A stretch of 64,000 nucleotides of DNA from Treponema sp. UBA6367 (lineage in GTDB: Bacteria > Spirochaetota > Spirochaetia > Treponematales > Treponemataceae): the NCBI GenBank assembly GCA_002437725.1, contig DJRF01000010.1, forward strand, positions 104,931 through 168,930. Reading direction: 5' to 3'. Position 1 is the stretch's first letter, and each line of letters begins with the position of its first letter. The position numbers were made by a program, and so were the translations under genes. The notes under the pieces were generated by a model. That model did not search any database and was not told the origin of the DNA. It worked only from the letters and a program-made list of their open reading frames with translations. Positions 33,857 through 43,248 of this stretch are shown piece after piece.

Positions 33857-36016
33857 ATGCCAAGTTTAACTTTTTTTAATCCGCACAAAACTAATATTGT
33901 TATTCCTGAAAATCTTTTTAAGGGAAAAAGACACCTTACTCCTGCAGAAATTTCTGTTCTTGATGACAACTTAAATACTAGTGAAGATCCTGCTTGGCAA
34001 AACGTTTTGGTAGATGCAGGGGAATTTTGCTTTGATCCAACTTTAATAAAAAATTCCTACTTTGGCGGCTGGGTTGTTTTAGGCAGACTGTGTTCTGCAA
34101 AACTAAAATATCACGATTTGGAGCTTGTTACAGGAGTTTATCGCTCGCATTTAAAAAATGTTGTAACTGGTGATGATAATGTTATTCAGAATGTTTCTTA
34201 CTTGGAAAACTATCACTTGGGCAGCAGAGTAATGCTCTTTAATATAGAAGAAATGTCTTGCACTTTGCACAGCAAATTTGGAAATGGAATTCTAAAGCAA
34301 GGTGAGCCTGAGTCGAATCGCATTTGGATCAGTGTAAGCAATGAAAACGGTGGAAGAAATATTTTGCCATTTGAAAAAATGCTTCCTTCGGATGCATTTT
34401 TGTGGTCCCGCTATAGAGAAGATAAGGAGCTGATGCAGCGATTCAAAGAGATGACAGAATATGGAAATTCTGGAAAACTTGATACTTTTGGGATTGTTGG
34501 TGACGATGCTGTTATAAAAAACACAAAACTTATAAAGGATTCAAAAATCGGCAATTGTGCCTATATAAAAGGCGCGCTAAAAATAAAAAATGTTACAATT
34601 CTTTCTACAGAAGATGAAGTAAGTCAAATTGGAGAAGGCGTAGAGATTGTAAACGGGATTATGGGCGAAGGAAGCCATGTCTTTTATCAAGCAGTTGCAA
34701 TAAGGTTTGTTATAGGTAAAAACTGCCAGTTAAAATATGGCGCTCGCTTAATAAATTCTGTCCTTGGGGATAATTCCACGGTTTCTTGCTGCGAAATTTT
34801 AAACAATCTTATTTTCCCTTTTCACGAGCAGCATCACAATTCTTCGTTTCTTATAGCCACTACAGTTATGGGGCAGAGCAACATTGCCGCTGGTGCGACA
34901 ATTGGAAGCAATCACAATTCTAGAAGCCCGGATGGCGAAATTATTGCAGGCAGAGGATTTTGGCCGGGGCTTTGCAGCGATTTCAAGCACAATAGCCGTT
35001 TCGCTTCTTTTACACTTGTTGCAAAAGGTTCGTACCAAAATGAATTGAATATAACTTATCCTTTTGCGTTAGTTGCACCTGCAGCAGATGAAAAGGAAAT
35101 ACATATTTTGCCTGCCTGGTGGTTTATGTATGATATGTTTGCAATTGTTCGCAATAGATATAAGTTTCAAAACAGGGATAAAAGAATCGTAAAGGTTCAA
35201 AACATAGAAACTGATCCATTTGCTCCAGATACAATTCAAGAAGTAGTACATTCTGTTGAACGAATAATAGAACTTACAGCGGCGAATATGAATTCTCTTT
35301 TTGTAAATAAGGGCGAAAATCTTAAAGATGTTAGGCAGCTGGCAAAGGATTTTCTTCACAAGACAGAAAATTTGGACTTTACCCTAAAAGATATGACTTG
35401 TCAAAAAAAGTATGGAGCGGTTATTTGCAAGCCTGTGCAAGCATACCGCACTTATCGCAAGATAGCAAAATACTTTGCTGTAGAAACTTTAATCGAATAC
35501 TTTGATAAGAATTCTTTGCAGGAACCTTTAAAGGAAACGTTAAATAAACTTAGCTCGCTGCCTCTTTATACGCAGTGGCTTAACGTTGGCGGACAGGTTA
35601 TGCCTTTAGAAAAAGTTGAAAATGCGTTCAGGATGATTAAAGAGCGCTCGATAGAAACTTGGGAACAGCTTCACGACTATTACAATTCTTGCCAAAGCGA
35701 ATATCTTAATGACAAAGTTAGATATGCAATCTACATTTTAGAGAGGCTTTATACTAGAAAAATTGCAGAGTTCAATAATGAAATTATAAAAGATTTGGCA
35801 GATGATGTTATTGCTGTAAGCGATGAAATGTACAAGTCGAGCGTTTCTAGCCGGGAAAAAGATTTTACTGACTTTTTCCGCTGCATGACCTATCGCAATA
35901 AAGAAGAAATGAAATCTGTTTTAGGTTCTTTAGATAGCATAGAGTTCTTAAAAACGTTAGAAAATGATTCAAAACTTTTTAACAAAAAAGTAAAAGAACT
36001 GTTATGCCAAAATTAG
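33857..36016 (+). CDS. DUF4954 left-handed beta-helix protein
   Basis: The 719-residue protein matches DUF4954 from Bacteroidetes and spirochaetes. It has hexapeptide-like turns (GDDAVIKNTKLIKDSKIGN, IGEGVEIVNGIMGEGSHV), the conserved core FPFHEQHHNSSFLIA and MGQSNIAAGATIGSNHNSR, and an alpha-helical C-terminal third. The fold is that of sugar-nucleotide acyltransferases such as GlmU and LpxA, but the substrate is unknown. I moved the start from 33827 to 33857 because a consensus promoter would begin transcription between them. UvrA follows by 55 nt with its own promoter. Confidence 0.85.
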   Translation: MPSLTFFNPHKTNIVIPENLFKGKRHLTPAEISVLDDNLNTSEDPAWQNVLVDAGEFCFDPTLIKNSYFGGWVVLGRLCSAKLKYHDLELVTGVYRSHLKNVVTGDDNVIQNVSYLENYHLGSRVMLFNIEEMSCTLHSKFGNGILKQGEPESNRIWISVSNENGGRNILPFEKMLPSDAFLWSRYREDKELMQRFKEMTEYGNSGKLDTFGIVGDDAVIKNTKLIKDSKIGNCAYIKGALKIKNVTILSTEDEVSQIGEGVEIVNGIMGEGSHVFYQAVAIRFVIGKNCQLKYGARLINSVLGDNSTVSCCEILNNLIFPFHEQHHNSSFLIATTVMGQSNIAAGATIGSNHNSRSPDGEIIAGRGFWPGLCSDFKHNSRFASFTLVAKGSYQNELNITYPFALVAPAADEKEIHILPAWWFMYDMFAIVRNRYKFQNRDKRIVKVQNIETDPFAPDTIQEVVHSVERIIELTAANMNSLFVNKGENLKDVRQLAKDFLHKTENLDFTLKDMTCQKKYGAVICKPVQAYRTYRKIAKYFAVETLIEYFDKNSLQEPLKETLNKLSSLPLYTQWLNVGGQVMPLEKVENAFRMIKERSIETWEQLHDYYNSCQSEYLNDKVRYAIYILERLYTRKIAEFNNEIIKDLADDVIAVSDEMYKSSVSSREKDFTDFFRCMTYRNKEEMKSVLGSLDSIEFLKTLENDSKLFNKKVKELLCQN

Positions 36017-36036
36017 ATTCATTATATAGACTAAAC

Positions 36037-36065
36037 TCGACTTTCAGCATAAAAGTTACTATAAT
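36037..36065 (+). promoter_or_regulatory. Promoter of uvrA in a solo repeat-end fragment
   Basis: TCGACT (36037-36042), 17-bp spacer, TATAAT (36060-36065), ending 6 nt before the GTG start. The -35 is part of AAACTCGACTTTC, which also occurs at the end of the repeat copy near 2548-2560. Confidence 0.6.
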
Positions 36066-36071
36066 ACTCTT

Positions 36072-38924
36072 GTGGCACAGATATTTAACAACGATAAAAT
36101 AGTAATTCGTGGTGCTAGAGAGCACAATCTTAAAAATATTGACTTGGAACTTCCTCGCAACAAATTGGTTGTAATTTCAGGGCTTAGTGGAAGCGGCAAA
36201 TCTTCTTTGGCTTTTGATACTCTTTTTGCAGAAGGTCAAAGGCGTTACATGGAAAGCCTTTCTAGTTATGCAAGGCAGTTTTTAGGAAGCATGGATAAAC
36301 CTGATGTGGATTTAATTGAAGGTTTAAGTCCTGCTATTTCAATAGAACAAAAATCTACAAACAAAAACCCTCGTTCAACTGTTGGCACAATTACAGAGAT
36401 TTATGATTACTACCGTTTGCTATTTGCCCGCGTAGGTCATGCGCACTGTCCTTCTTGCGGCAGAGAAATAAGAGAACAGTCTGTAGATCAAATAATTGAC
36501 ACAATTTTAACTTGGCCGCAAGAAACTAAAATTCAAATTCTTGCTCCAGTTATTCGCGGAAAAAAAGGCGAGCATCAAAAAGTTTTTGAAGATGCAAAAA
36601 AGTCTGGTTTTATACGGGCCAGAATTGACGGAGTTGTTGCCAATCTTGAAGATTCTATAAAGCTTGACAAGCAAAAAAAACACACTATTGAAATTATTGT
36701 AGATAGAATCGTTATAAGCGAAGATTGCAGACGCCGCATAGCAGACAGCGTAGAAACAGCTCTCAACTGTGCAAATGGAATAATCATAGTAACAAAACGA
36801 ACTGAAGAAAAGGAAGAGGAAGTTTTTTTTAGCCAGAAAAATGCTTGTCCAGATTGTGGAATTTCAATTCCAGAACTGCAGCCTCGCTTGTTCTCTTTTA
36901 ATAATCCTTTTGGCGCTTGCCCTGAATGTAGCGGGCTTGGCGAAAAAATGGAATGGGACGAGCAAAAAATAATTCCAGATAAAACGAAAAGTTTTAATGA
37001 AGGCGGAATAACTTTTTATAATCCAGAAAGCGAATGGAATCATTCTTTGTTTAAAGCTATTGCAGACTACGCAGGTTTTTCGTTAGATACTCCTCTTTGC
37101 GAACTTTCTGAAAAGCAGTTCGACTATCTTAAAAATGGCGATGAAAATGTAATTCTTCACTGGATTTATAAAAAACAGAGCGGAGAAGGTTATAGCGAAT
37201 ATAAAAGACCTTGGGCTGGAATTCTTAACGATATGAAGTGCCGTTACAATGAAGCTTGGGGCGATACTCAAAAAGAGCGCATGCAGACAAAGTTTATGAC
37301 TGTAAGCGAATGTAAGTCCTGCCATGGGCAAAGGCTTAGGCCGGAAGCTCTGGGCGTAACTGTCGGGGGAAAAAATATTTGGCAACTGTGCACGCTAAGC
37401 GTAGTTGAATCCATAGATTTTTTTGCAAGCCTAAAGCTTTCAGAAAGCGAAAAACAGATTGCTTTTCAGATTTTAAAAGAAATTAATGCCCGTTTGTCTT
37501 TCTTGCGTGATGTAGGGCTTGATTATTTGACTTTGGAAAGAGCTGCGGAAACTCTTTCTGGTGGAGAAGCTCAGAGAATTCGTTTGGCGACTCAAATTGG
37601 CTCTAGTCTTACCGGCGTTATGTATATTCTTGACGAACCGTCTATCGGTCTGCATCAGCGTGATAATCAGAGGCTTATAGACACATTGACTTATCTTCGC
37701 GACCAGGGAAACACTGTTATTGTTGTTGAACACGACGAGCAAACCTTGCGAACCGCTGACTACCTTGTGGATATAGGTCCTGGTGCAGGTGTTCACGGCG
37801 GCAAGGTAGTTGCGGCTGGTACGCCAGAAGAAGTCATGAAAGTTAAAGAAAGCAAAACAGGCGCATACCTTGCTGGTGTGCTAAAAATGGAAATTCCTAA
37901 AAAACGCCGTATAGGAAATGGGAACTTTATAAAATTAAAAGGCGTTGCTGAACACAACTTAAAGAATGTCAGTGTAGATATTCCTTTGGGAACTTTTACA
38001 TGCATAACTGGTGTTTCAGGAAGTGGAAAATCTACTTTGATGAGCGACGTGCTCTTTCCTTCTATAAGCAACAAAGTTATGCATTCTTCTTTGCCAGTGG
38101 GAAAATACGAGTCTCTTGAAGGCATTGAATTTATCGACAAAGTAATAAATATTGATCAAAGCCCTATTGGAAGAACTCCAAGAAGCAATCCTGCAACTTA
38201 TGTAGGCGTTTTTGATGCTATAAGAGACCTTTTTGCAAGTCTTCCAGAAAGCAAGGCTAACGGCTGGGAAAAAGGCCGCTTTAGTTTTAATGTCCGCGGT
38301 GGAAGATGCGAAAATTGTCAGGGCAGTGGAACCATTACAATAGAAATGAATTTTCTTCCAGATGTTTTTATCCAGTGCGATGTTTGTGGAGGAAAACGGT
38401 TTAATAAGGAAACACTAGAAGTTCTTTATAAGGGAAAGAGCATAAACGATGTGCTTGAAATGACAATCGAAGAAGCTTGCTCATTCTTTGCAGGAATTCC
38501 TCATATTTCTAGAAAACTTGAAACTTTAAAAGCGGTTGGATTGGGTTACATTCAATTAGGACAAAACGCTCTTACACTTTCAGGCGGCGAAGCCCAGCGT
38601 GTAAAACTTGCAAATGAGCTTGCCCGCGTTTCAACAGGAAAAACTCTTTATATAATGGATGAGCCTACAACTGGTCTGCATTTTGCTGATGTTATGCAGC
38701 TTATGGAAGTAATTCAAAAACTTGTAAATCAAGGAAATACCGTTTTGATGATAGAGCACAACCTTGATGTTATTTGTCAGGCAGACTATATTATAGACTT
38801 AGGTCCTGAAGGCGGTTTTAGAGGCGGCAATATTATTGCAAAAGGAACTCCAGAACAAATTGCCAGTGTTGCAGAAAGCTATACAGGCCAATTTATAAAA
38901 GATATGCTTTGCAAAAAAAGATAA
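36072..38924 (+). CDS. uvrA: UvrABC excinuclease subunit A
   Basis: This 950-residue protein is a complete UvrA. It has two ABC ATPase halves with Walker A GLSGSGKSS and GVSGSGKST and signatures LSGGEAQRIRLA and LSGGEAQRVKLA. Zinc modules are CPSC...CPDC...CPEC in the first half and CENC...CDVC in the second. It scans DNA for bulky damage and loads UvrB. The start is GTG (VAQIFNNDK), placed 6 nt behind a TATAAT, so the mRNA is probably leaderless. LptD begins 7 nt after the stop. Neither UvrB nor UvrC is in the window. Confidence 0.95.
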   Translation: MAQIFNNDKIVIRGAREHNLKNIDLELPRNKLVVISGLSGSGKSSLAFDTLFAEGQRRYMESLSSYARQFLGSMDKPDVDLIEGLSPAISIEQKSTNKNPRSTVGTITEIYDYYRLLFARVGHAHCPSCGREIREQSVDQIIDTILTWPQETKIQILAPVIRGKKGEHQKVFEDAKKSGFIRARIDGVVANLEDSIKLDKQKKHTIEIIVDRIVISEDCRRRIADSVETALNCANGIIIVTKRTEEKEEEVFFSQKNACPDCGISIPELQPRLFSFNNPFGACPECSGLGEKMEWDEQKIIPDKTKSFNEGGITFYNPESEWNHSLFKAIADYAGFSLDTPLCELSEKQFDYLKNGDENVILHWIYKKQSGEGYSEYKRPWAGILNDMKCRYNEAWGDTQKERMQTKFMTVSECKSCHGQRLRPEALGVTVGGKNIWQLCTLSVVESIDFFASLKLSESEKQIAFQILKEINARLSFLRDVGLDYLTLERAAETLSGGEAQRIRLATQIGSSLTGVMYILDEPSIGLHQRDNQRLIDTLTYLRDQGNTVIVVEHDEQTLRTADYLVDIGPGAGVHGGKVVAAGTPEEVMKVKESKTGAYLAGVLKMEIPKKRRIGNGNFIKLKGVAEHNLKNVSVDIPLGTFTCITGVSGSGKSTLMSDVLFPSISNKVMHSSLPVGKYESLEGIEFIDKVINIDQSPIGRTPRSNPATYVGVFDAIRDLFASLPESKANGWEKGRFSFNVRGGRCENCQGSGTITIEMNFLPDVFIQCDVCGGKRFNKETLEVLYKGKSINDVLEMTIEEACSFFAGIPHISRKLETLKAVGLGYIQLGQNALTLSGGEAQRVKLANELARVSTGKTLYIMDEPTTGLHFADVMQLMEVIQKLVNQGNTVLMIEHNLDVICQADYIIDLGPEGGFRGGNIIAKGTPEQIASVAESYTGQFIKDMLCKKR

Positions 38925-38930
38925 AAATAT

Positions 38931-41900
38931 ATGAATAAGCGCCTTTTAAAAAAAATCTTTTTTTCTCTCCTTTTTTTTGTTGGATTAAAAGCATTTTCTC
39001 AGGAAAATACAACTGTAATCACAATAGAAAACGCGCGGAACACTCGCTACGAAAAAGACAAAGAAACGGGGGCTGATTTAATAGTTCTTTCTGGCGAAGT
39101 AAAGATTTCTGTAACAAAAGGCAGCGATAAAAATGTTATTAATGCGGACATGATTCGTTACGACAGAGCGCACGAGATGATTTATGCGGAAGGAAACGTT
39201 TCTTTAGAGCAGACAACATCTAGCTCAGGTGGAATGAATGTTTCTGCTTCTTCTTTAATGTTTAACACTTCTACGCTTGAAGGCGTTTTTGACGATGGAA
39301 GAGTTGTTCAGACAAAATCCGATGCGTTAAATCTTCCAAGCGGATCGACCTTGGTTGTTGCAAGCGATATTTTTGGCAGAAGCCAATCAAATACAATAGT
39401 TTTTAAAAATGGACAGCTTACATTTTGCGATGACGAAGAACCTCACTGGCATATCAATGCGAACCGAATATGGCTTCTTCCAGGCGGAGAATTTGCTTTT
39501 TTTAATGCTTTTTTATTTGTTGGTGTAGTTCCTGTTTTATATCTGCCTGCGTTTTATTATCCAAAAGACGAATTGGTTTTTAATCCTGTTTTTGGTTACA
39601 AGCGAAGAGAAGGCTATTTCATTCAGACAACAAGTTATTTATATGGAAGAAAACCTCTTGACACAACAAGTTCTTCTTCATCTTCCGAAGACACTAGCGA
39701 TGGCAGCGAAAAATTAAAGGCTCTGTTCAATTTTATAAAGCCATCTTCCCTAAAAGAACAAAAGCTGGAAGGCCTGGTTTTGCACAATCTTGAGCAAGAC
39801 TTTAAAGGCGACACTTCAAACTATCTAAAAATTTTAGGAGATTACTATTCAAACATTGGTATACTAGCTGGGGTGGATGGTGTTTTTAAACCAAAAAAAG
39901 TTTTTTCAAGTTTAGAATTTAATGCAAATCTTGGTTTTTCAAATACCGTTTTTTATAACGGTTCTACGGCAGAATATATGCCATTTACTTCTACAGGCGC
40001 AAAAATATACGATACTTCAAACCTTTTGGGCTTAAAACTGCCTTTTAGGTATGGGGCGGGCTTTAAGTTCTCTATGAATAAACCGTTTTCGCTTTCTATG
40101 TCCTTGCCTGTTTATTCAGACCCGTTTTTTAAAGACGATTTTTCAGAACGCTCTGAAACTATGGACTGGATTAGTTACCTCTCTGATTCTGCTTCTAAAA
40201 CTAAAGAACAGGAAACAGTTTCCGAAGTGTCTTCTTTTACTTGGACAATGAACAGTTCTTATACAGTTCCACTTCCTGAAGTAATAAAGCCTTACATAAA
40301 TTCAGTTTCTTTAAGTTTAAATTCTTCGCTTGTATTTTCGTCCATGACAAATTCTTCTTTAGAGGATAGCGATATTCCTTACTTGAATAAAAGTGACCTG
40401 ACCCAAGCAGATATTTCAAATTGGAAGAGTTATTCGCCGCAACGAAAGTTTTATTATCCGTCTTCTTTAACGCCATTAACGTTTAATGGCGCTTTAAGCG
40501 GAACCATAATTGATTTTTCAACTTCAAAAGCAAAAAAATCAAGCTCAAAAACTTCTCCAGCCTTCGTTGCAGAAATGATTGCTCCTAAAACTTTGCAAAA
40601 GGATTCTGAAGAATCAAAAGAAAACAAAGAAGCGGTTGAAAACAATTCTGAAAACAAAGGTGAAGGTGAATCTGAATCAAAAATTGCAAATTCTGTTAGC
40701 CTTGACAGCGAACAAGTTGCTTTAGAAACTACTGCAGAAATCTTGCCTGCGGAAAGTCTTCCAAAATTGCAGACGCCTTCTTTTTCAATAAATAGTATTT
40801 CTGGCCTTGCTTTTTCGATGAAGTATTCTGTTAGGCCGAACCTTAATACTCAGCTTGCCTACGATTCTGCTATGCTAAAGACTCCAGAGGATTTTGATTG
40901 GAGCAAGTTAAAATCTTCTATGTATACTTTAAAAATTCCTGTAACTCTTGATAACAGCTTGTCTTATGGCGGGAACTTTTTTAGCATTTCAAGTTCGTAT
41001 TCTTACAATCCTGTTTTTCAAAGGCATCCATACATTTTTATAAATGATGAAAATGAAAAATACGGTTACACAAAGGAATCTGCGCAATCGCTTGTAAAAA
41101 CAGACTATGCTGCGCAAAAGCAAGATGTTACAAATTCAAATACAGTTTCTCTAAAGCCATTTACAAATATAAAATGGATAAAAGATACTGGCGTAACTTG
41201 GCGTTCTTCAATCCGCTTGATAAGAACAGAATTTTTAGCAGATGAATACAATCCCGAGCTAGACAATCCGCAGTGGGAGTATCATTCTGTTGACTGGACT
41301 GACAAAGATTCTATAACTACAAATTCTTTGGATTTTATAATAGCTGGCAACGAGCTTGATGGAAAAATTACGCAGACATTAACGCTCACAACAACGCTTC
41401 GTCCCCAGTTAAGCCAATACTATGGAACTTTAAAATTAGGTTTTCCGTATACAACGCTTTCTTTTGAAGCCGGCATAAAAAAGAAATCTATTGACGACGA
41501 TACTTGGGTAAAGCAGCCTTTTAAGCAGGCATTTTCGCTTTCTCTTTTTAATAACACCTTAAAACTTTCTGAAAGCTACAACTACGATTTGGAAGAAAAT
41601 CGGCACGATGCGTTTAAGGCATCTTTGATTTGGAAAAGTCTTTCCCTTTCATATATTATGTCTTATAGTTACGGGTTTGATTTTGAAAGTGAAACTGGTT
41701 GGATTCAGAAAAAAGAAAAAGACTTTTTGCCGTATTCTCTTTCTTTTTCATTTTCTCCGGGCACAAAAACCTTTTATACTTGGAAAAATAGAGTCAGCTT
41801 AGGTTTAGGACTTTCAACAAGCGTTGTTGCAGATCTTTTAAAACCTACAGATAGTTATTTTACATTTAATCCTAGCATTTCTTTTAAAATACAAGATTTT

Positions 41901-42266
41901 TTGACACTTACGTTTTCTTCCTCTTCACGAAATTCTGTGATTTATAGATATTTTGGAAATGAGATTGGAATTCCTGGTGAAACAAATCTGTTCAAGGATT
42001 TAGTAAATTCTTTCCGCTTTGACGATGAAGACCTTAGAAAATCCTCCGGATTTAAATTAAAAGCCTTGAAATTCGATTTAACTCATGAACTTCACGATTG
42101 GGATTTTAAAACTTCATTTAAAATTGAACCTAGGCTTATTACCGATGAAAACGGAAAAAAAGTTTATGATTTTAATCCTTATATGACAATTTCAATTATG
42201 TGGAGGCCTATGGCAGCTATGAAGGCAGAAATTTTGGACGAGTATGGAAAATGGTCATTGCAGTAG
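38931..42266 (+). CDS. lptD: LptD/OstA-like outer-membrane assembly protein
   Basis: The 1111-residue protein has a signal peptide (GLKAFSQEN) and an N-terminal OstA/LptA jellyroll region (VLSGEVKISVTKGSDKNVI, AEGNVSLEQ). A conserved VGVVPVLYLPAFYYP segment typical of LptD comes next, then a long C-terminal barrel of alternating strands. It is larger than E. coli LptD (784) because of Ser- and Glu-rich inserts (about residues 245-265 and 540-600). LptD delivers lipopolysaccharide to the outer leaflet. Treponemes studied so far make no classical LPS, so the cargo may be a different glycolipid. It lies directly behind uvrA with no Shine-Dalgarno of its own. Confidence 0.8.
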   Translation: MNKRLLKKIFFSLLFFVGLKAFSQENTTVITIENARNTRYEKDKETGADLIVLSGEVKISVTKGSDKNVINADMIRYDRAHEMIYAEGNVSLEQTTSSSGGMNVSASSLMFNTSTLEGVFDDGRVVQTKSDALNLPSGSTLVVASDIFGRSQSNTIVFKNGQLTFCDDEEPHWHINANRIWLLPGGEFAFFNAFLFVGVVPVLYLPAFYYPKDELVFNPVFGYKRREGYFIQTTSYLYGRKPLDTTSSSSSSEDTSDGSEKLKALFNFIKPSSLKEQKLEGLVLHNLEQDFKGDTSNYLKILGDYYSNIGILAGVDGVFKPKKVFSSLEFNANLGFSNTVFYNGSTAEYMPFTSTGAKIYDTSNLLGLKLPFRYGAGFKFSMNKPFSLSMSLPVYSDPFFKDDFSERSETMDWISYLSDSASKTKEQETVSEVSSFTWTMNSSYTVPLPEVIKPYINSVSLSLNSSLVFSSMTNSSLEDSDIPYLNKSDLTQADISNWKSYSPQRKFYYPSSLTPLTFNGALSGTIIDFSTSKAKKSSSKTSPAFVAEMIAPKTLQKDSEESKENKEAVENNSENKGEGESESKIANSVSLDSEQVALETTAEILPAESLPKLQTPSFSINSISGLAFSMKYSVRPNLNTQLAYDSAMLKTPEDFDWSKLKSSMYTLKIPVTLDNSLSYGGNFFSISSSYSYNPVFQRHPYIFINDENEKYGYTKESAQSLVKTDYAAQKQDVTNSNTVSLKPFTNIKWIKDTGVTWRSSIRLIRTEFLADEYNPELDNPQWEYHSVDWTDKDSITTNSLDFIIAGNELDGKITQTLTLTTTLRPQLSQYYGTLKLGFPYTTLSFEAGIKKKSIDDDTWVKQPFKQAFSLSLFNNTLKLSESYNYDLEENRHDAFKASLIWKSLSLSYIMSYSYGFDFESETGWIQKKEKDFLPYSLSFSFSPGTKTFYTWKNRVSLGLGLSTSVVADLLKPTDSYFTFNPSISFKIQDFLTLTFSSSSRNSVIYRYFGNEIGIPGETNLFKDLVNSFRFDDEDLRKSSGFKLKALKFDLTHELHDWDFKTSFKIEPRLITDENGKKVYDFNPYMTISIMWRPMAAMKAEILDEYGKWSLQ

Positions 42267-42303
42267 ACAATTATTTAAGGTTGTTTTAGAATAATCTATT
42301 ATA

Positions 42304-43248
42304 GTGAGTACGGAATATACTATAGTGGTTCCAAATACAGAAGTTCTTTCTTGCATTTGTGGAATCAATGATAACAACTTAAACCTCATAGAAGAGCATT
42401 TGGGAATTCCTGTGTATACTAAAGGAAATGAGCTTTCCATAGACACAGAAGATGAGCCGTTGCGTCGTCAGTTTCAGTTTATTGTGGATAGAATTGCTGA
42501 TGAGGTAAATGATGGCAGCAAGGACTATTGTGACATTGTTGCATCAGTATTAAATGTTGAAAAAAAGCCAAATTTGGAATCACTTTCAATTCTTGTTCCT
42601 GGCAGCTCAAAAAGAATTTATCCGCGGACAGAAAATCAAGCTTTATATGTTAGCGCAATGCGAAAAAATGAACTTGTCTTCTGCGCGGGTTCTGCCGGCA
42701 CAGGGAAAACCTTTCTTGCAGTTGCATACGCATTGGGATTGCTGCTTTCTCATAAAGTTTCAAAACTGGTGATTACAAGACCTGTTGTAGAAGCCGGCGA
42801 AAGTTTAGGTTTTCTTCCAGGTGATTTAGAAGAAAAAATAAGTCCTTACTTAAAACCTTTGTTTGATGCTATGGAAAGTATAATTTCTTCAGAAAGTATA
42901 AGGCGTCTTTTAGATTCCGGAATAATAGAAGCCGCTCCTCTTGCATATATGAGGGGAAGGACTTTAAATAATTGCGCAATAATTCTTGATGAAGCGCAAA
43001 ATACAACTTCTGAACAGATGAAAATGTTCCTTACCCGGCTGGGTGAAAATTCTAGAATGTTTATAACAGGAGATATTACGCAAATAGATTTGCCAAGGAA
43101 AATTCGTTCAGGACTTACGCATGCCATCGATTTGTTAGAAGGTATTGACGGAATTTCTGTCATTCGTCTTAATTCAGAAGATGTAGTTCGTAATCCTTTG
43201 GTAAAAAAGATTTTAAAGGTGTATGAAAATGAAAAAACAGAAATCTGA
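42304..43248 (+). CDS. ybeZ: PhoH-family ATPase (YbeZ-like)
   Basis: The 314-residue protein has Walker A GSAGTGKTFLA, VITRPVVEAGESLGFLPGD, Walker B ILDEAQN and GDITQIDLP, all typical of PhoH/YbeZ. It is an RNA-linked P-loop ATPase whose gene usually sits next to ybeY, as here with one gene between. The GTG start follows TATTAT or TAGAAT within 1-12 nt and no ribosome site is visible. Its last 26 nt overlap the 7TM-HD gene. It is the first gene of a five-gene operon. Confidence 0.9.
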   Translation: MSTEYTIVVPNTEVLSCICGINDNNLNLIEEHLGIPVYTKGNELSIDTEDEPLRRQFQFIVDRIADEVNDGSKDYCDIVASVLNVEKKPNLESLSILVPGSSKRIYPRTENQALYVSAMRKNELVFCAGSAGTGKTFLAVAYALGLLLSHKVSKLVITRPVVEAGESLGFLPGDLEEKISPYLKPLFDAMESIISSESIRRLLDSGIIEAAPLAYMRGRTLNNCAIILDEAQNTTSEQMKMFLTRLGENSRMFITGDITQIDLPRKIRSGLTHAIDLLEGIDGISVIRLNSEDVVRNPLVKKILKVYENEKTEI

